A stretch of 64,000 nt of DNA, taken from the NCBI GenBank assembly GCA_019752015.1, contig JAIEMQ010000005.1, positions 154,813 through 218,812 on the forward strand, in the 5' to 3' direction. Both the position numbers and the translations under genes were made by a program. The notes beneath the pieces were generated by a model. That model saw only the letters and a list, made by a program, of their open reading frames with translations. It made no database searches and was not told where the DNA came from. This stretch comes from Cyanobacteriota bacterium (GTDB lineage: Bacteria > Acidobacteriota > Vicinamibacteria > Vicinamibacterales > UBA2999). Of the stretch, positions 51,724-59,457 are shown piece after piece (position 1 is the first letter of the stretch; every line of letters starts with the position of its first letter).

Positions 51724-53141
51724 CGTCTCAGCCGCAACAGAACGAGACCGGCAACCGCCTTTTCGCGAACCTGCGAATCGGGATCCCTGGTCGCTTTGGT
51801 CAACGCGCCGATCGCGCGCGAGTCGCCGCTCGCGCCAAGGGCGATCGCGGCCTTCTCACGAACTTGTGAGTCGCTGTCTTCGATTGCGATCAACAGCGGA
51901 TCGACAACCTTCGGATCGCGGCGGAACGCGAGGCCGATCGCCGCTTTCTCCCGCACCTGCGAGTCGGGATCCTTCAACGCGTTCAAGAGCGGATCGATCA
52001 CCTCGGCGCCCGGTGTGATCGCCAGGCCGATCGCCGCCTGCTCGCGCACTTGTCGATCGGCGTCGCCGAGCGCCTGCACCAGCGCGCCGGTGATCGGCGG
52101 CGTCGCGACTGGTTCGTCGAACGCCATCACCATGGATGGCCTCACGATCGGCTGCGGCTTCGCGGCCGGCATCGCCGGTGCCGGCATCGGCTTCGCCGCC
52201 TGCGCGCCGAGAATCGTCGTGGTCACGGCGACGATGCCGAAGCCCACCAACCACCGCGTCGATCGGCGCGGTGTGCGAACCGCATCCGCCAGGATCGAGA
52301 GCACACGGCCTTCAATCGCCGACGGCCTTGCCATGCTCAACGCCGTCGCCGGCGTCCATGGCGATCGGGGCTTGCGCGCGAGATCGAGCAGCAGCGTGGC
52401 ATACGCCGACGGCTTCGCGCCGAATCGCAACACCTCGTCGTCACAGGCGCGCTCCCGCTCGCGCGACAACCCCGCGGCCGCATGCCACACGAGCGGATTG
52501 AACCAATAGATCGCGCACGCCAGCTGCGCGATCGCCTGCGTGCGCCGATCGCCCCGCTTGATGTGCGTGAGCTCGTGCACCAGTGCCGCCTGCCGCGCCT
52601 CCGCGGTCCACGATGCGGCCGACGGCGGCATCATGACGACGGAGTGAAAGAAACCGGCGACGTGCGGGCTCATTTCCCGCATCGTTTGTCGAACTCGAAC
52701 TGGCTTCTTCAGCCCCATCCTGTGGCCGAGCGTCCGCGCTTCGGACAGCCACTGTGCCGGCGCCGGTCTCGATCCTCTCCAAACAGAAACACCGCTCAGC
52801 AACCAACACAGACCGAACCAGACCAACACGGCACCGGTTCCAACTCCTCCAACTGTTCCAAACGTTCCAAAGGCACTGTTCTGTTGGGTTACGTGTTCTT
52901 GCGATCGAACTTCTGGAACCGCATTCAGAACAATGCCCTCTGGAACCCTTGGAAGTTCTGGTACCAATGGAACCGTGATTGTCGGCGCAAGCGCGATGAG
53001 CAACGGCGCGAGCAGCACGATCACGATGGCGAGTTGCCACACAAAGTGGCGAGTTGATGGCGCGGCGCGGCGGAGGAGCGCTGCGACGATCGACGCCGAC
53101 ACCAGGACGGCCGTCGTGCGGGCGATCAGTTCGAGATCCAT
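51720..53141 (-). CDS. BlaR1-like M56 sensor peptidase with C-terminal HEAT repeats
   Basis: The protein has 473 residues. Membrane helices lie near 10-25, 33-53, 103-120 and 300-318. The M56 zinc site is H189-E190-L-T-H193 (ALVHELTHIKRGD) with a third ligand in LSRERERACDDEV. In BlaR1/MecR1 the extracytoplasmic end is a penicillin-binding sensor. Here it is replaced by a linker and five HEAT-like repeats (about 345-470, DPDSQVREKAAIGLAF, DSDSQVREKAAIALGA). The signal is therefore probably a protein or surface contact, not beta-lactam. It follows blaI by a one-base overlap and should cleave or release it. Confidence 0.88.
   Translation of the reverse strand: MDLELIARTTAVLVSASIVAALLRRAAPSTRHFVWQLAIVIVLLAPLLIALAPTITVPLVPELPRVPEGIVLNAVPEVRSQEHVTQQNSAFGTFGTVGGVGTGAVLVWFGLCWLLSGVSVWRGSRPAPAQWLSEARTLGHRMGLKKPVRVRQTMREMSPHVAGFFHSVVMMPPSAASWTAEARQAALVHELTHIKRGDRRTQAIAQLACAIYWFNPLVWHAAAGLSRERERACDDEVLRFGAKPSAYATLLLDLARKPRSPWTPATALSMARPSAIEGRVLSILADAVRTPRRSTRWLVGFGIVAVTTTILGAQAAKPMPAPAMPAAKPQPIVRPSMVMAFDEPVATPPITGALVQALGDADRQVREQAAIGLAITPGAEVIDPLLNALKDPDSQVREKAAIGLAFRRDPKVVDPLLIAIEDSDSQVREKAAIALGASGDSRAIGALTKATRDPDSQVREKAVAGLVLLRLRR
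52835..52990. repeat. GGAAC/TTCCAA microsatellite-like stretch in the BlaR-like gene
   Basis: Repeated TTCCAA/CTGGAAC words encode the low-complexity SAFGTFGTVGGVGTG loop and neighbouring residues. It is a coding-sequence repeat with no frame damage. Confidence 0.5.
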
Positions 53142-53521
53142 TACCGTCCTTCTTTCCTCGCGCGATCGATCATTTCCGAGAGGCGCTTCAGATCGTCTTC
53201 AGACAACGATCCTGAATCCACGAGCGCGGCGGCGGCCTGCGCGGCCGAGCCGTCGAAAAACGTCTGCACGATCCGCGTCAGCGCGGAGTGACGCGCACTC
53301 TCGCGCGGCACCGAGGGCAGATAGACATACCGGGTGCCCTGGGTCTCATGCTTCGCGTGCCCCTTCTCCTCGAGGATGCGCAGCAGCGCCCTGACGGCGG
53401 AGTAGCTCGGCGGATCCGGCAGCGACTCGCGGACCTCGGCGGCAGTAGCGGAGCTCTTCGCGTAGAGAATGTCGAGAATCTGCCGTTCCCGGCGTGAAAG
53501 AGGGTCGTTTGCCGGGCTCAT
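53141..53521 (-). CDS. BlaI/MecI/CopY-family transcriptional repressor
   Basis: The protein has 126 residues. The winged helix at about 8-80 reads LSRRERQILDILYAKSSATAAEVRESLPDPPSYSAVRALLRILEEKGHAKHETQGTRYVYLP, the BlaI-type DNA-binding domain. The C-terminal dimerisation part (SALTRIVQTFFDGSAAQAAAALVDSGSLSEDDLKRLSEMI) is typical. It should bind the inverted repeat directly upstream of its own start and repress the four-gene operon until the M56 peptidase inactivates it. Confidence 0.93.
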   Translation of the reverse strand: MSPANDPLSRRERQILDILYAKSSATAAEVRESLPDPPSYSAVRALLRILEEKGHAKHETQGTRYVYLPSVPRESARHSALTRIVQTFFDGSAAQAAAALVDSGSLSEDDLKRLSEMIDRARKEGR

Positions 53522-53554
53522 GCTAAAAATATCGCACCTGCTGAATATTTAGCA
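53521..53554. promoter_or_regulatory. Inverted-repeat operator upstream of blaI
   Basis: TGCTAAAAATAT (53521-53532) and ATATTTAGCA (53545-53554) form an AT-rich dyad in a GC-rich region, beginning at the last base of the blaI start codon. It is the likely BlaI operator and promoter region. Confidence 0.65.
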
Positions 53555-53641
53555 TTACGAGACCCGGAGCGCAAGAGCTCCGGTGACAGATCAATTACTT
53601 GCATGCGACCAGATTGGTCGCATATGCTGAACTTTCCAAAC

Positions 53642-53656
53642 TGAGATTGATTCTCA
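53642..53656 (+). promoter_or_regulatory. Fur-box-like site upstream of the FTR1 gene
   Basis: TGAGATTGATTCTCA fits the 7-1-7 Fur consensus TGANAATNATTNTCA with one mismatch and lies 26 bases before the iron permease start. Iron-dependent repression is inferred. Confidence 0.65.
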
Positions 53657-53681
53657 ATTTGTTCAAACCAGCGCTACTCGT

Positions 53682-54467
53682 ATGTTGCAAGCATTCGTGA
53701 TCACCCTGCGGGAAGGCCTCGAGGCGTTCCTGATCATTGCCATCAGCCTGGCCTATCTCCGCAAGAGCGGCCGCCGCGAACTGATTTCCGCGGTGCATTG
53801 GGGCATTGGCCTTTCGGTGCTGCTGAGCATCGGCGCCGCCTACCTGTTCCAGCAGGCGTCGAACCAGGCGCTCTGGGAAGGCGTGCTCGCGATTGCCGCC
53901 GCGGTGTCGGTCGCCACGCTGACGGTCCACATGTGGCGCACCGCGAAGAAGATCAAGAGCGAGATCGAAGGCCACCTGCGCACGTCGGCTGAAAAAGCCG
54001 GCAGCGCCGCGTGGACCGGCGTGTTCCTGTTCACGCTGCTGATGATCTCGCGCGAAGGCATGGAGACGGCGCTGCTGATGGGGACGCTCCTCACGCAGGT
54101 GCAGGCGATGACGATCCTCGGCGGAGCCATCGCCGGGACGCTCGCTGCCGCGGGAGTCGCGATGCTGTGGTCGCGATACGGACATCGCGTCAACCTTGCG
54201 CTGTTCTTCCAGGTCACCGCGATTTTTCTGATGGTGTTCGTCGCGCAGCTGCTGATCTACGGCTTCCACGAGCTGACCGAAGCGAACCTGTTCCCGAACA
54301 GCGAAGCCCTGCATTGGGCGACCGAGCCGTACGGACCGGACGGCGTGTATGGCCAGTACCTGACCTACATGCTGGTCGCCGTGCCTCTCAGCTGGCTGCT
54401 GTTTGCCATGCTGACCGGCACCGGCCGCCCGCCGGCGCGCGCGGCGTCGACCAGCCGCGCTGCGTGA
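53682..54467 (+). CDS. FTR1-family high-affinity iron permease
   Basis: The protein has 261 residues and seven membrane helices. The two REGLE iron-transport motifs are present: LREGLEAF at 10-16 and SREGMETALLMG at 124-134. It should import ferric iron (or ferrous iron after oxidation), as FTR1/EfeU does. Partner genes efeO/efeB are not in the window. A Fur-like box upstream supports control by iron. The next gene (OsmC) begins ten bases after the stop with its own GATAAT element, so co-transcription is optional. Confidence 0.93.
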   Translation: MLQAFVITLREGLEAFLIIAISLAYLRKSGRRELISAVHWGIGLSVLLSIGAAYLFQQASNQALWEGVLAIAAAVSVATLTVHMWRTAKKIKSEIEGHLRTSAEKAGSAAWTGVFLFTLLMISREGMETALLMGTLLTQVQAMTILGGAIAGTLAAAGVAMLWSRYGHRVNLALFFQVTAIFLMVFVAQLLIYGFHELTEANLFPNSEALHWATEPYGPDGVYGQYLTYMLVAVPLSWLLFAMLTGTGRPPARAASTSRAA

Positions 54468-54477
54468 TAATCACCAT

Positions 54478-54891
54478 GTGACCAAGCCGCCCATCGCCGC
54501 CACGCTGACGTGGCAGGGCGATCTTCGCTTCCACGCGGCGACGCCGCGCTCCAGCATCATTCTCGACAGCGACAGCACCGCCGGCCCGTCTCCACCGGAG
54601 GCGATCGCCATGGCGCTTGCCGGCTGCATGGCCATCGACGTCGCCGACATCGTCATCAAGGGCCGTCACTCTCTGCAGGCGATGGAGGCGAAGATCGCCG
54701 GCCATCGGCGCGAGGATCCGCCGCGCCACTTCGTCAGCTTCACCCTGCATTTCGCGCTGACCGGCAACGTGCCGGTGCACGCCGTCGAGCGCGCGATCAA
54801 TCTTTCGAAAGACAAGTACTGCTCGGTGTGGCACTCGCTGCGCCAGGACATTGCTCTCCTGACCTCGTTCGAGGTTGCCCCTGGCGCGTAA
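54478..54891 (+). CDS. OsmC/Ohr-family protein
   Basis: The protein has 137 residues, GTG start; GATAAT ends six bases upstream. The fold is an OsmC dimer unit: PPEAIAMALAGCMAIDVADIVIKGRH with the first conserved cysteine near 50 and SKDKYCSVWHSLRQD with the second near 114. The cysteine pair reduces organic hydroperoxides or fatty acid peroxides. Its 3' end overlaps the next gene by 17 bases. Together with iron uptake upstream it may protect against iron-driven oxidation. Confidence 0.88.
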   Translation: MTKPPIAATLTWQGDLRFHAATPRSSIILDSDSTAGPSPPEAIAMALAGCMAIDVADIVIKGRHSLQAMEAKIAGHRREDPPRHFVSFTLHFALTGNVPVHAVERAINLSKDKYCSVWHSLRQDIALLTSFEVAPGA

Positions 54892-55975
54892 GGTCTATCT
54901 CGACTGGCTGCGGGGCGTGGCCGTCGTGATCATGGTCGGCGCGCACGTCACCGACGCGTGGACGCGCGTCGAGGATCGCGGCCGCACGCTTTACATGTAT
55001 ACGGTGTTCGTCGCCGGCATGGCGGCGCCGCTGTTCCTGTTCCTTGCCGGCCTGACGATCGCGATGGCAGCGTCGGCGCGCGCCGAAAAAGTTGGCCATC
55101 GCACCGCGGCGCAGCAGGCGTTAAAGCGCGGACTACAGGTCTTCGCGCTGGCGTTCCTGTTCCGGCTGCAATCACAGCTGCTCGGCTGGGGCGCGCTCAT
55201 CAACTTCCTGAAAGTGGACATCCTCAACGTGATGGGCATCGCGATGATCGCGGCCGGATTGTTGTGGTCGCTGTCGTCGAGCCGGCTGATTCGCATCGGG
55301 CTGTTCGCCATCGCGACGGGCGCGGTCGCGATGAGCACGCCGCTCGTTCGCGAGGCCGGCATGCTGGCGGCGCTGCCCGACGCGATCGAGGCTTACATCC
55401 GTCCCCTCCCGGGGCGGACCAACTTTGCGCTGTTTCCGTGGATGGCATTTGTCCCCGGCGGCGCCATCGCAGGCGAGCTGGTGTTCGCGGCAAAGAGCGA
55501 GGCGCGCGAGCGCCTGATGCAGATCGGCCTGCTCGTTTCCGGGCTCGGCGCGATCGCGATTGCGTATGCGGCGTCGTTCCGGCCGTCGATCTATCCGGTC
55601 GCGAACTTCTGGACCAGCTCGCCGGCGTTCTTCTTCATCCGCCTCGGCATCTGCACCGCGATGCTGCCGATCGCTCGCGGCATCGACTGGTTCCACGGCG
55701 TCGCGCGCCGGATGTATGCGCTGGCGCCGGATGTCCCCGGGCGTGTCATCACGACCCTCGGGCGGTCATCGCTCTTCGTCTACTGGATCCACGTCGAGAT
55801 GGCGTACGGCGGCATTGCCAAGCCGATCAAGCGCACGCTGCCGCTCGAGATCAGCCTGATCGCGACGGTGGCGCTCTGCGCGCTGCTCTATGCGATCACG
55901 AAGTGGAAAGATCGAAAGATGGCCGGACGGGAACTGACGGGCGCGTGGCGAATCTTCGCGCCCGTCCTGAAATGA
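54875..55975 (+). CDS. DUF1624/heparan-alpha-glucosaminide acetyltransferase-like membrane protein
   Basis: The protein has 366 residues, TTG start, overlapping osmC by 17 bases. The N-terminus MPLARKVYLDWLRGVAVVIMVGAHVTDAWTR holds the DxxRG and H residues of the DUF1624/HGSNAT-like acyltransferase group, and about ten membrane helices follow (e.g. FVAGMAAPLFLFLAGLTIAMAAS, SLFVYWIHVEMAYG). It probably moves an acyl group across or onto a surface glycan or lipid. The acceptor is unknown. The stop lies in a CCTGTCT repeat. Confidence 0.82.
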   Translation: MPLARKVYLDWLRGVAVVIMVGAHVTDAWTRVEDRGRTLYMYTVFVAGMAAPLFLFLAGLTIAMAASARAEKVGHRTAAQQALKRGLQVFALAFLFRLQSQLLGWGALINFLKVDILNVMGIAMIAAGLLWSLSSSRLIRIGLFAIATGAVAMSTPLVREAGMLAALPDAIEAYIRPLPGRTNFALFPWMAFVPGGAIAGELVFAAKSEARERLMQIGLLVSGLGAIAIAYAASFRPSIYPVANFWTSSPAFFFIRLGICTAMLPIARGIDWFHGVARRMYALAPDVPGRVITTLGRSSLFVYWIHVEMAYGGIAKPIKRTLPLEISLIATVALCALLYAITKWKDRKMAGRELTGAWRIFAPVLK

Positions 55976-56448
55976 CCTGTCTACCTGCCCGCCTGTCTGC
56001 CTGACTGGCGTTCACGAACACCTTGGTGTTGAAGTAGTCGTTGACGCGGCCGGTGACCAGGTGCGTCACGAACGCGCCCGACCCCAGCTCGATGTCGTTG
56101 ATCTGATCGCTCAGCGAGAAATTGGCGTGCTCGTTCATCCGGAACGTGCCGCCGATCGTGTCGTTGCGGCGGTAGCCGTCGTAGAGCTCGCCGCTGCCCC
56201 GGCGCCGGTTCATCGAGAACGGCGCCGCGGCGTTGGCGATCCTCGCGGGCCGTGTCGTAGTCAATGCCGCCGTTCTGCGTGTTCTTGCGCGAACGCGGCG
56301 GCAGACGTCCCGATAATCAGCGCAGCGATCGCGGCGCGCCCGAGTAGCATATTCAAGCCCATGTGTGGCAGTCGGATATCGTCGCCCGAAACGACGCTCC
56401 GGCTGTAACGAAATGTAAAGAAGACTGACATCGAACCAGGCAAAAACG
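55976..56448 (-). pseudogene. Scar with a secreted-protein start joined to a DUF5916/TonB-receptor-like C-terminal piece
   Basis: On the minus strand a signal peptide MGLNMLLGRAAIAALIIGTSAAAFAQ starts near 56362 and is joined, through a frame break near 56275, to GIDYDTARED and then to LYDGYRRNDTIGGTFRMNEHANFSLSDQINDIELGSGAFVTHLVTGRVNDYFNTKVFVNA (56230-56010). The latter is barrel-like sequence from the end of a DUF5916-type or related outer-membrane protein. Several hundred residues are missing. CCTGTCT heptamers mark 55977-56004. No working gene is present in this gap. Confidence 0.6.
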
Positions 56449-57747
56449 ATGCGATTCCTGATCACGCTCACGGTCGTCTTATTGCAAGCCCTGCCAACGT
56501 ACGCACAAGAAGCCAGGAGGCGGTGGGAAATGCAACGCCAGATCCGCCTCGACAAGTTCGAGCAGGTGCTGCCGCGCGCCATGCGCGATCACGGCATCGA
56601 CATGTGGATCGTCGCGGTCAAGGAAAACCATTACGACCCGCTCTGGAACGACCTCGGCCGCGGCTACGTGTCCGGCATCGGCTATTACGTCTTCACCGAT
56701 CGCGGCGGCGATCGCATCGAGCGCGCCGCACTCGGTCCGGGCGGCTACATGCTGAGCGAGTCCGGCGCCTACGACATCATCGCGCCCGCCTCGACCCTCG
56801 CCGATCACGTCAAGGCACGCAATCCGAAACGCATCGGTCTCAACATGTCCGAGCAGATCGGACCCGCCGACGGACTGTCGGTGACCATGCTGGCGCACTT
56901 GAAGCAGACGCTCGGCGATGCGTTCGCGTCGCGATTCGTCTCCGCAGAGCGTCTCGTCGCCGACTTCCGATCGCACCGCGTCGCCGCCGAGATCGTCGCC
57001 TTCGGCGAGGCCGCCAGCATCGCGATCCAGCTCACCGAGCGCGCGTTGTCGAACGAAGTGATCACGCCGGGCAAGACCACGCTCGAAGACGTCGCATGGT
57101 GGATGCAGGATCGCCTGCTCGATCGCGCGCTCGGCTCCGAGTTCGATATGCCGTCGGTCTACATCACCGGACCGGCAGGCATTGCCGCGACGTCGAACTC
57201 GCGCATCATCCAGCCCGGGGACGTCATGATGATCGACTGGGGCGTGCAGCTCATGAACTTCGGCACCGACGTGAAGCGCGTCGCCTACGTGCTCAAGCCC
57301 GGCGAGACGGCGCCGCCGAAGAGCATTCAGAATGCGTTCGATAAGGCGCTGACCGTCCGCGACGTCGTCAAGAAGGCGATCGCGGTCGGCGTGCGCGCCG
57401 ACGAAACAATGAAGAACATGGACGCCGCGTTGCGCGCGGCCGGCTTCGGCGTGATCGAATTCAACCGGCCGAACCAGGACGACCGGACCGACGTCGTCTA
57501 TGGATTCCATCCGGTCGGCAACACCGGCCACGACATCGGCCCGTCGCTGACCACGTGGCAGCCGCTGCAGACCACGTTCGTCATGCACGCGCAGCACATG
57601 TTCTCGTTCGAGTACTTCGCCTACTCGCCGATCGCCGAGTGGAACGGCGCCAAGCTGCGCATCCCAATCGAAGACGATGCCATCCTGACGGACGCAGGAA
57701 TTCAATTCCTGCACCCGGCCAACTATCGGCTCCTGGTGATCAAGTGA
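56449..57747 (+). CDS. Secreted M24-family metallopeptidase (Xaa-Pro aminopeptidase-like)
   Basis: The protein has 432 residues with a signal peptide (MRFLITLTVVLLQALPTYAQ). An N-terminal creatinase-like domain (about 30-190) precedes the pita-bread M24 domain. The five metal ligands are all visible: MIDWGVQLMNFGTDVKR (Asp, Asp), NTGHDIGPSL (His), MFSFEYF (Glu) and IPIEDDAIL (Glu). It should remove N-terminal residues from proline-containing peptides outside the cytoplasm. The last codons and stop lie in a GATCAACA tandem repeat. Confidence 0.92.
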   Translation: MRFLITLTVVLLQALPTYAQEARRRWEMQRQIRLDKFEQVLPRAMRDHGIDMWIVAVKENHYDPLWNDLGRGYVSGIGYYVFTDRGGDRIERAALGPGGYMLSESGAYDIIAPASTLADHVKARNPKRIGLNMSEQIGPADGLSVTMLAHLKQTLGDAFASRFVSAERLVADFRSHRVAAEIVAFGEAASIAIQLTERALSNEVITPGKTTLEDVAWWMQDRLLDRALGSEFDMPSVYITGPAGIAATSNSRIIQPGDVMMIDWGVQLMNFGTDVKRVAYVLKPGETAPPKSIQNAFDKALTVRDVVKKAIAVGVRADETMKNMDAALRAAGFGVIEFNRPNQDDRTDVVYGFHPVGNTGHDIGPSLTTWQPLQTTFVMHAQHMFSFEYFAYSPIAEWNGAKLRIPIEDDAILTDAGIQFLHPANYRLLVIK

Positions 57748-57777
57748 TCAACAGATCAACAGATCAACAGATCAAGA
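57738..57777. repeat. GATCAACA octamer tandem repeat across the M24 stop codon
   Basis: Five 8-bp units (the first and last with one or two changes) begin in the final codons of the M24 gene and end before the membrane-protein remnant. Confidence 0.95.
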
Positions 57778-57780
57778 GAT

Positions 57781-58045
57781 TCAGGCTTCTTTATACAAGT
57801 AGGCTCCGACGGACGAGGCGATGATCATTTCGACGCCGGACCACACCACGCCGAGCACGACCAGTCCGAGCGACTGCGTGCCGAGCATGTAAAAGAAGAT
57901 CGACGCATACAGGTACGACAACGCCCATACGAACACGCCGGCCACGATCGCGGTCTTTGGCCCGGGTCCGAGCCGCGGCCGAATCGCCGCATACAACCAC
58001 ACCGTGGCGATGCCGAGGAGCAGCGTCACGAACGTGAACTTGGGA
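57781..58045 (-). pseudogene. 5'-truncated small membrane protein
   Basis: The minus strand reads FVTLLLGIATVWLYAAIRPRLGPGPKTAIVAGVFVWALSYLYASIFFYMLGTQSLGLVVLGVVWSGVEMIIASSVGAYLYKEA, two to three membrane helices and the C-terminus of a small integral membrane protein. Sequence before FVTLLL is out of character and belongs to the ankyrin remnant on the other strand, so the first helix or helices are lost. A short product from an internal start cannot be excluded. Confidence 0.6.
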
Positions 58046-58822
58046 TCAGCGCGCTCGCGACCAGGGCCTGGGGACAAGCGCCGCCGCTGCCTTACGCGAT
58101 CTCGGGAGCCGACGCCTTGCCGCAGCAGGATCCGGCCGTCGTGAAAGACGCGGTCGGCGCGTCGCACGGCAACTTCCCGCGGATTCGCGAGCTCGTCGAG
58201 AAGCAGCCGGCGATGGCGCGCGCGTCGATCGACTGGGGCATCGGCGACGGGGAACACGTGCATCGATGCGGCCGCTCACGTCGGCAACACACCGATCGCG
58301 GACTTCCTGCTCACGCACGGCGCGCGCCCGACCATCTTCTCCGCGGCCATGATGGGGCAGCTCGACGCGGTGAAGGCGGTCATCGCGGCGCGGCCCGGCA
58401 TTCAGCAGACGCTTGGTCCGCACGGCATCACGCTGATGTCGCACGCGAAAGCCGGCGGGCCTGATGCCGCCGCCGTGGCGCAGTACCTCGCGTCGCTCGG
58501 CGATGCCGACACGCCCATAGCGACCCAGCCGCTTGCCGATGCGGATCGCGATGCGCTGGCCGGCAAGTACGTGTACGGTCCGGGCCCGCGCGATTACTTC
58601 ACGATCGACTTGCAGCCCGACATGTTCGACAAGAAAATTCTGCGCCTCGGCATCGATCGGCCGAACAGCCCCGCTCGCCGCGGGCTGGGCCATCTCGGCA
58701 ACCTGGTCTTTTTCCCGACCGGCGTACCGACCGCGAAAATCGCCTTCGCGCGCGAAGGCGGCAAAGTCACACAGCTGACCTTGGCCGATCCAAATGCGAT
58801 GGTGACGGCGAAACGCGTGTAG
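58046..58822 (+). pseudogene. Ankyrin-repeat protein, 5'-truncated and frameshifted
   Basis: The frame of 58117 reads PQQDPAVVKDAVGASHGNFPRIRELVEKQPAMARASIDWGIGDGE. After a small indel near 58250 the next frame reads TCIDAAAHVGNTPIADFLLTHGARPTIFSAAMMGQLDAVKAVIAARPGIQQTLGPHGITLMSHAKAGG, clear ankyrin repeats. A C-terminal domain (AGKYVYGPGPRDYFTIDLQPDMF) runs to 58822. The start is missing at the junction with the membrane-protein remnant near 58045. The second frame alone (from 58349) could still give 157 residues. Confidence 0.7.
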
Positions 58823-58838
58823 GGGACAATCGAGCGGG

Positions 58839-59411
58839 ATGACCACGCTCGAATCTCTACTGCTCTGGCTGTCGGTCGCCTTCGTTGTCATCACGGTTGG
58901 CGCCGTGTTGGGCTACTTCGCGCTGCGGTGGGTCTTCATGCGCGCCTCCGAGAAGTTCGCGGCGATCGTCGATCGCAGCGTCGGCGGCGTGGCGGCACGC
59001 GCGTTCACGGGCATGGCGCGCTTCGCACAGTCGCGCGGCATTGGCATTGAGGAAGCGCAGCGGATATTCGGGACCCAGATCGATCGCCTCGCCAGGATCA
59101 TGGACAGCGCGATCACGCTGCCGATCATCGGCCGCGTCGGCCTCGACGCGGTGCTCGACCTGATTCCGGGGATTGGCAACCTGGCGGGCGCGGGCATTTC
59201 ATTGACGCTGATCGCGCGGACGCTGCAATACGGACCGCCGCCGTCGCTCGTATCGAAAATGCTCTCGAACGTCCTCGTCGACGTGATTCTGGGCGCGATT
59301 CCCGTGGTCGGCCCGCTCGCGGATATCTGGTGGCGCGCGAACGACAAAAACGCGGCCTTGATGCGTGAATTCCTCGCATCAAGGCCTCACGATCTCAGAT
59401 CTCAGATGTGA
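58839..59411 (+). CDS. DUF4112 membrane protein
   Basis: The protein has 190 residues. The hallmark DUF4112 segment is GRVGLDAVLDLIPGIGNLAGAGISLTLIARTLQYGPP, followed by VDVILGAIPVVGPLADIWWRANDKNAAL. An N-terminal membrane helix (LLLWLSVAFVVITVGAVLGYF) is present. The family function is unknown. Its last codons contain a perfect 12-bp hairpin (59354-59386), and an AGATCTGAG repeat follows the stop. GACAAT ends eight bases before the ATG. Confidence 0.82.
   Translation: MTTLESLLLWLSVAFVVITVGAVLGYFALRWVFMRASEKFAAIVDRSVGGVAARAFTGMARFAQSRGIGIEEAQRIFGTQIDRLARIMDSAITLPIIGRVGLDAVLDLIPGIGNLAGAGISLTLIARTLQYGPPPSLVSKMLSNVLVDVILGAIPVVGPLADIWWRANDKNAALMREFLASRPHDLRSQM
59354..59386. repeat. Perfect 12-bp inverted repeat at the 3' end of the DUF4112 gene
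   Basis: GGCCTTGATGCG (59354-59365), 9-base loop, CGCATCAAGGCC (59375-59386). It lies in coding sequence and may act as a terminator-like hairpin. Confidence 0.8.
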
Positions 59412-59457
59412 GATCTCCGATCAATCTGAGATCTGAGATTTGAAATCTGAAATCTAC
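59392..59457. repeat. AGATCTGAG repeats with a 14-bp inverted repeat between convergent genes
   Basis: ATCTCAGATCTCAG (59392-59405) is the exact inverse of CTGAGATCTGAGAT (59426-59439). The following AGATTTGAAATCTGAAATCT is a palindrome-like extension. It could end transcription from both sides. Confidence 0.8.

Noticed and set aside
56261..56443. 60-residue exported small protein
   Set aside because: Only the signal peptide is convincing; it runs into a frame break and a barrel-like remnant, so it was treated as part of a scar.
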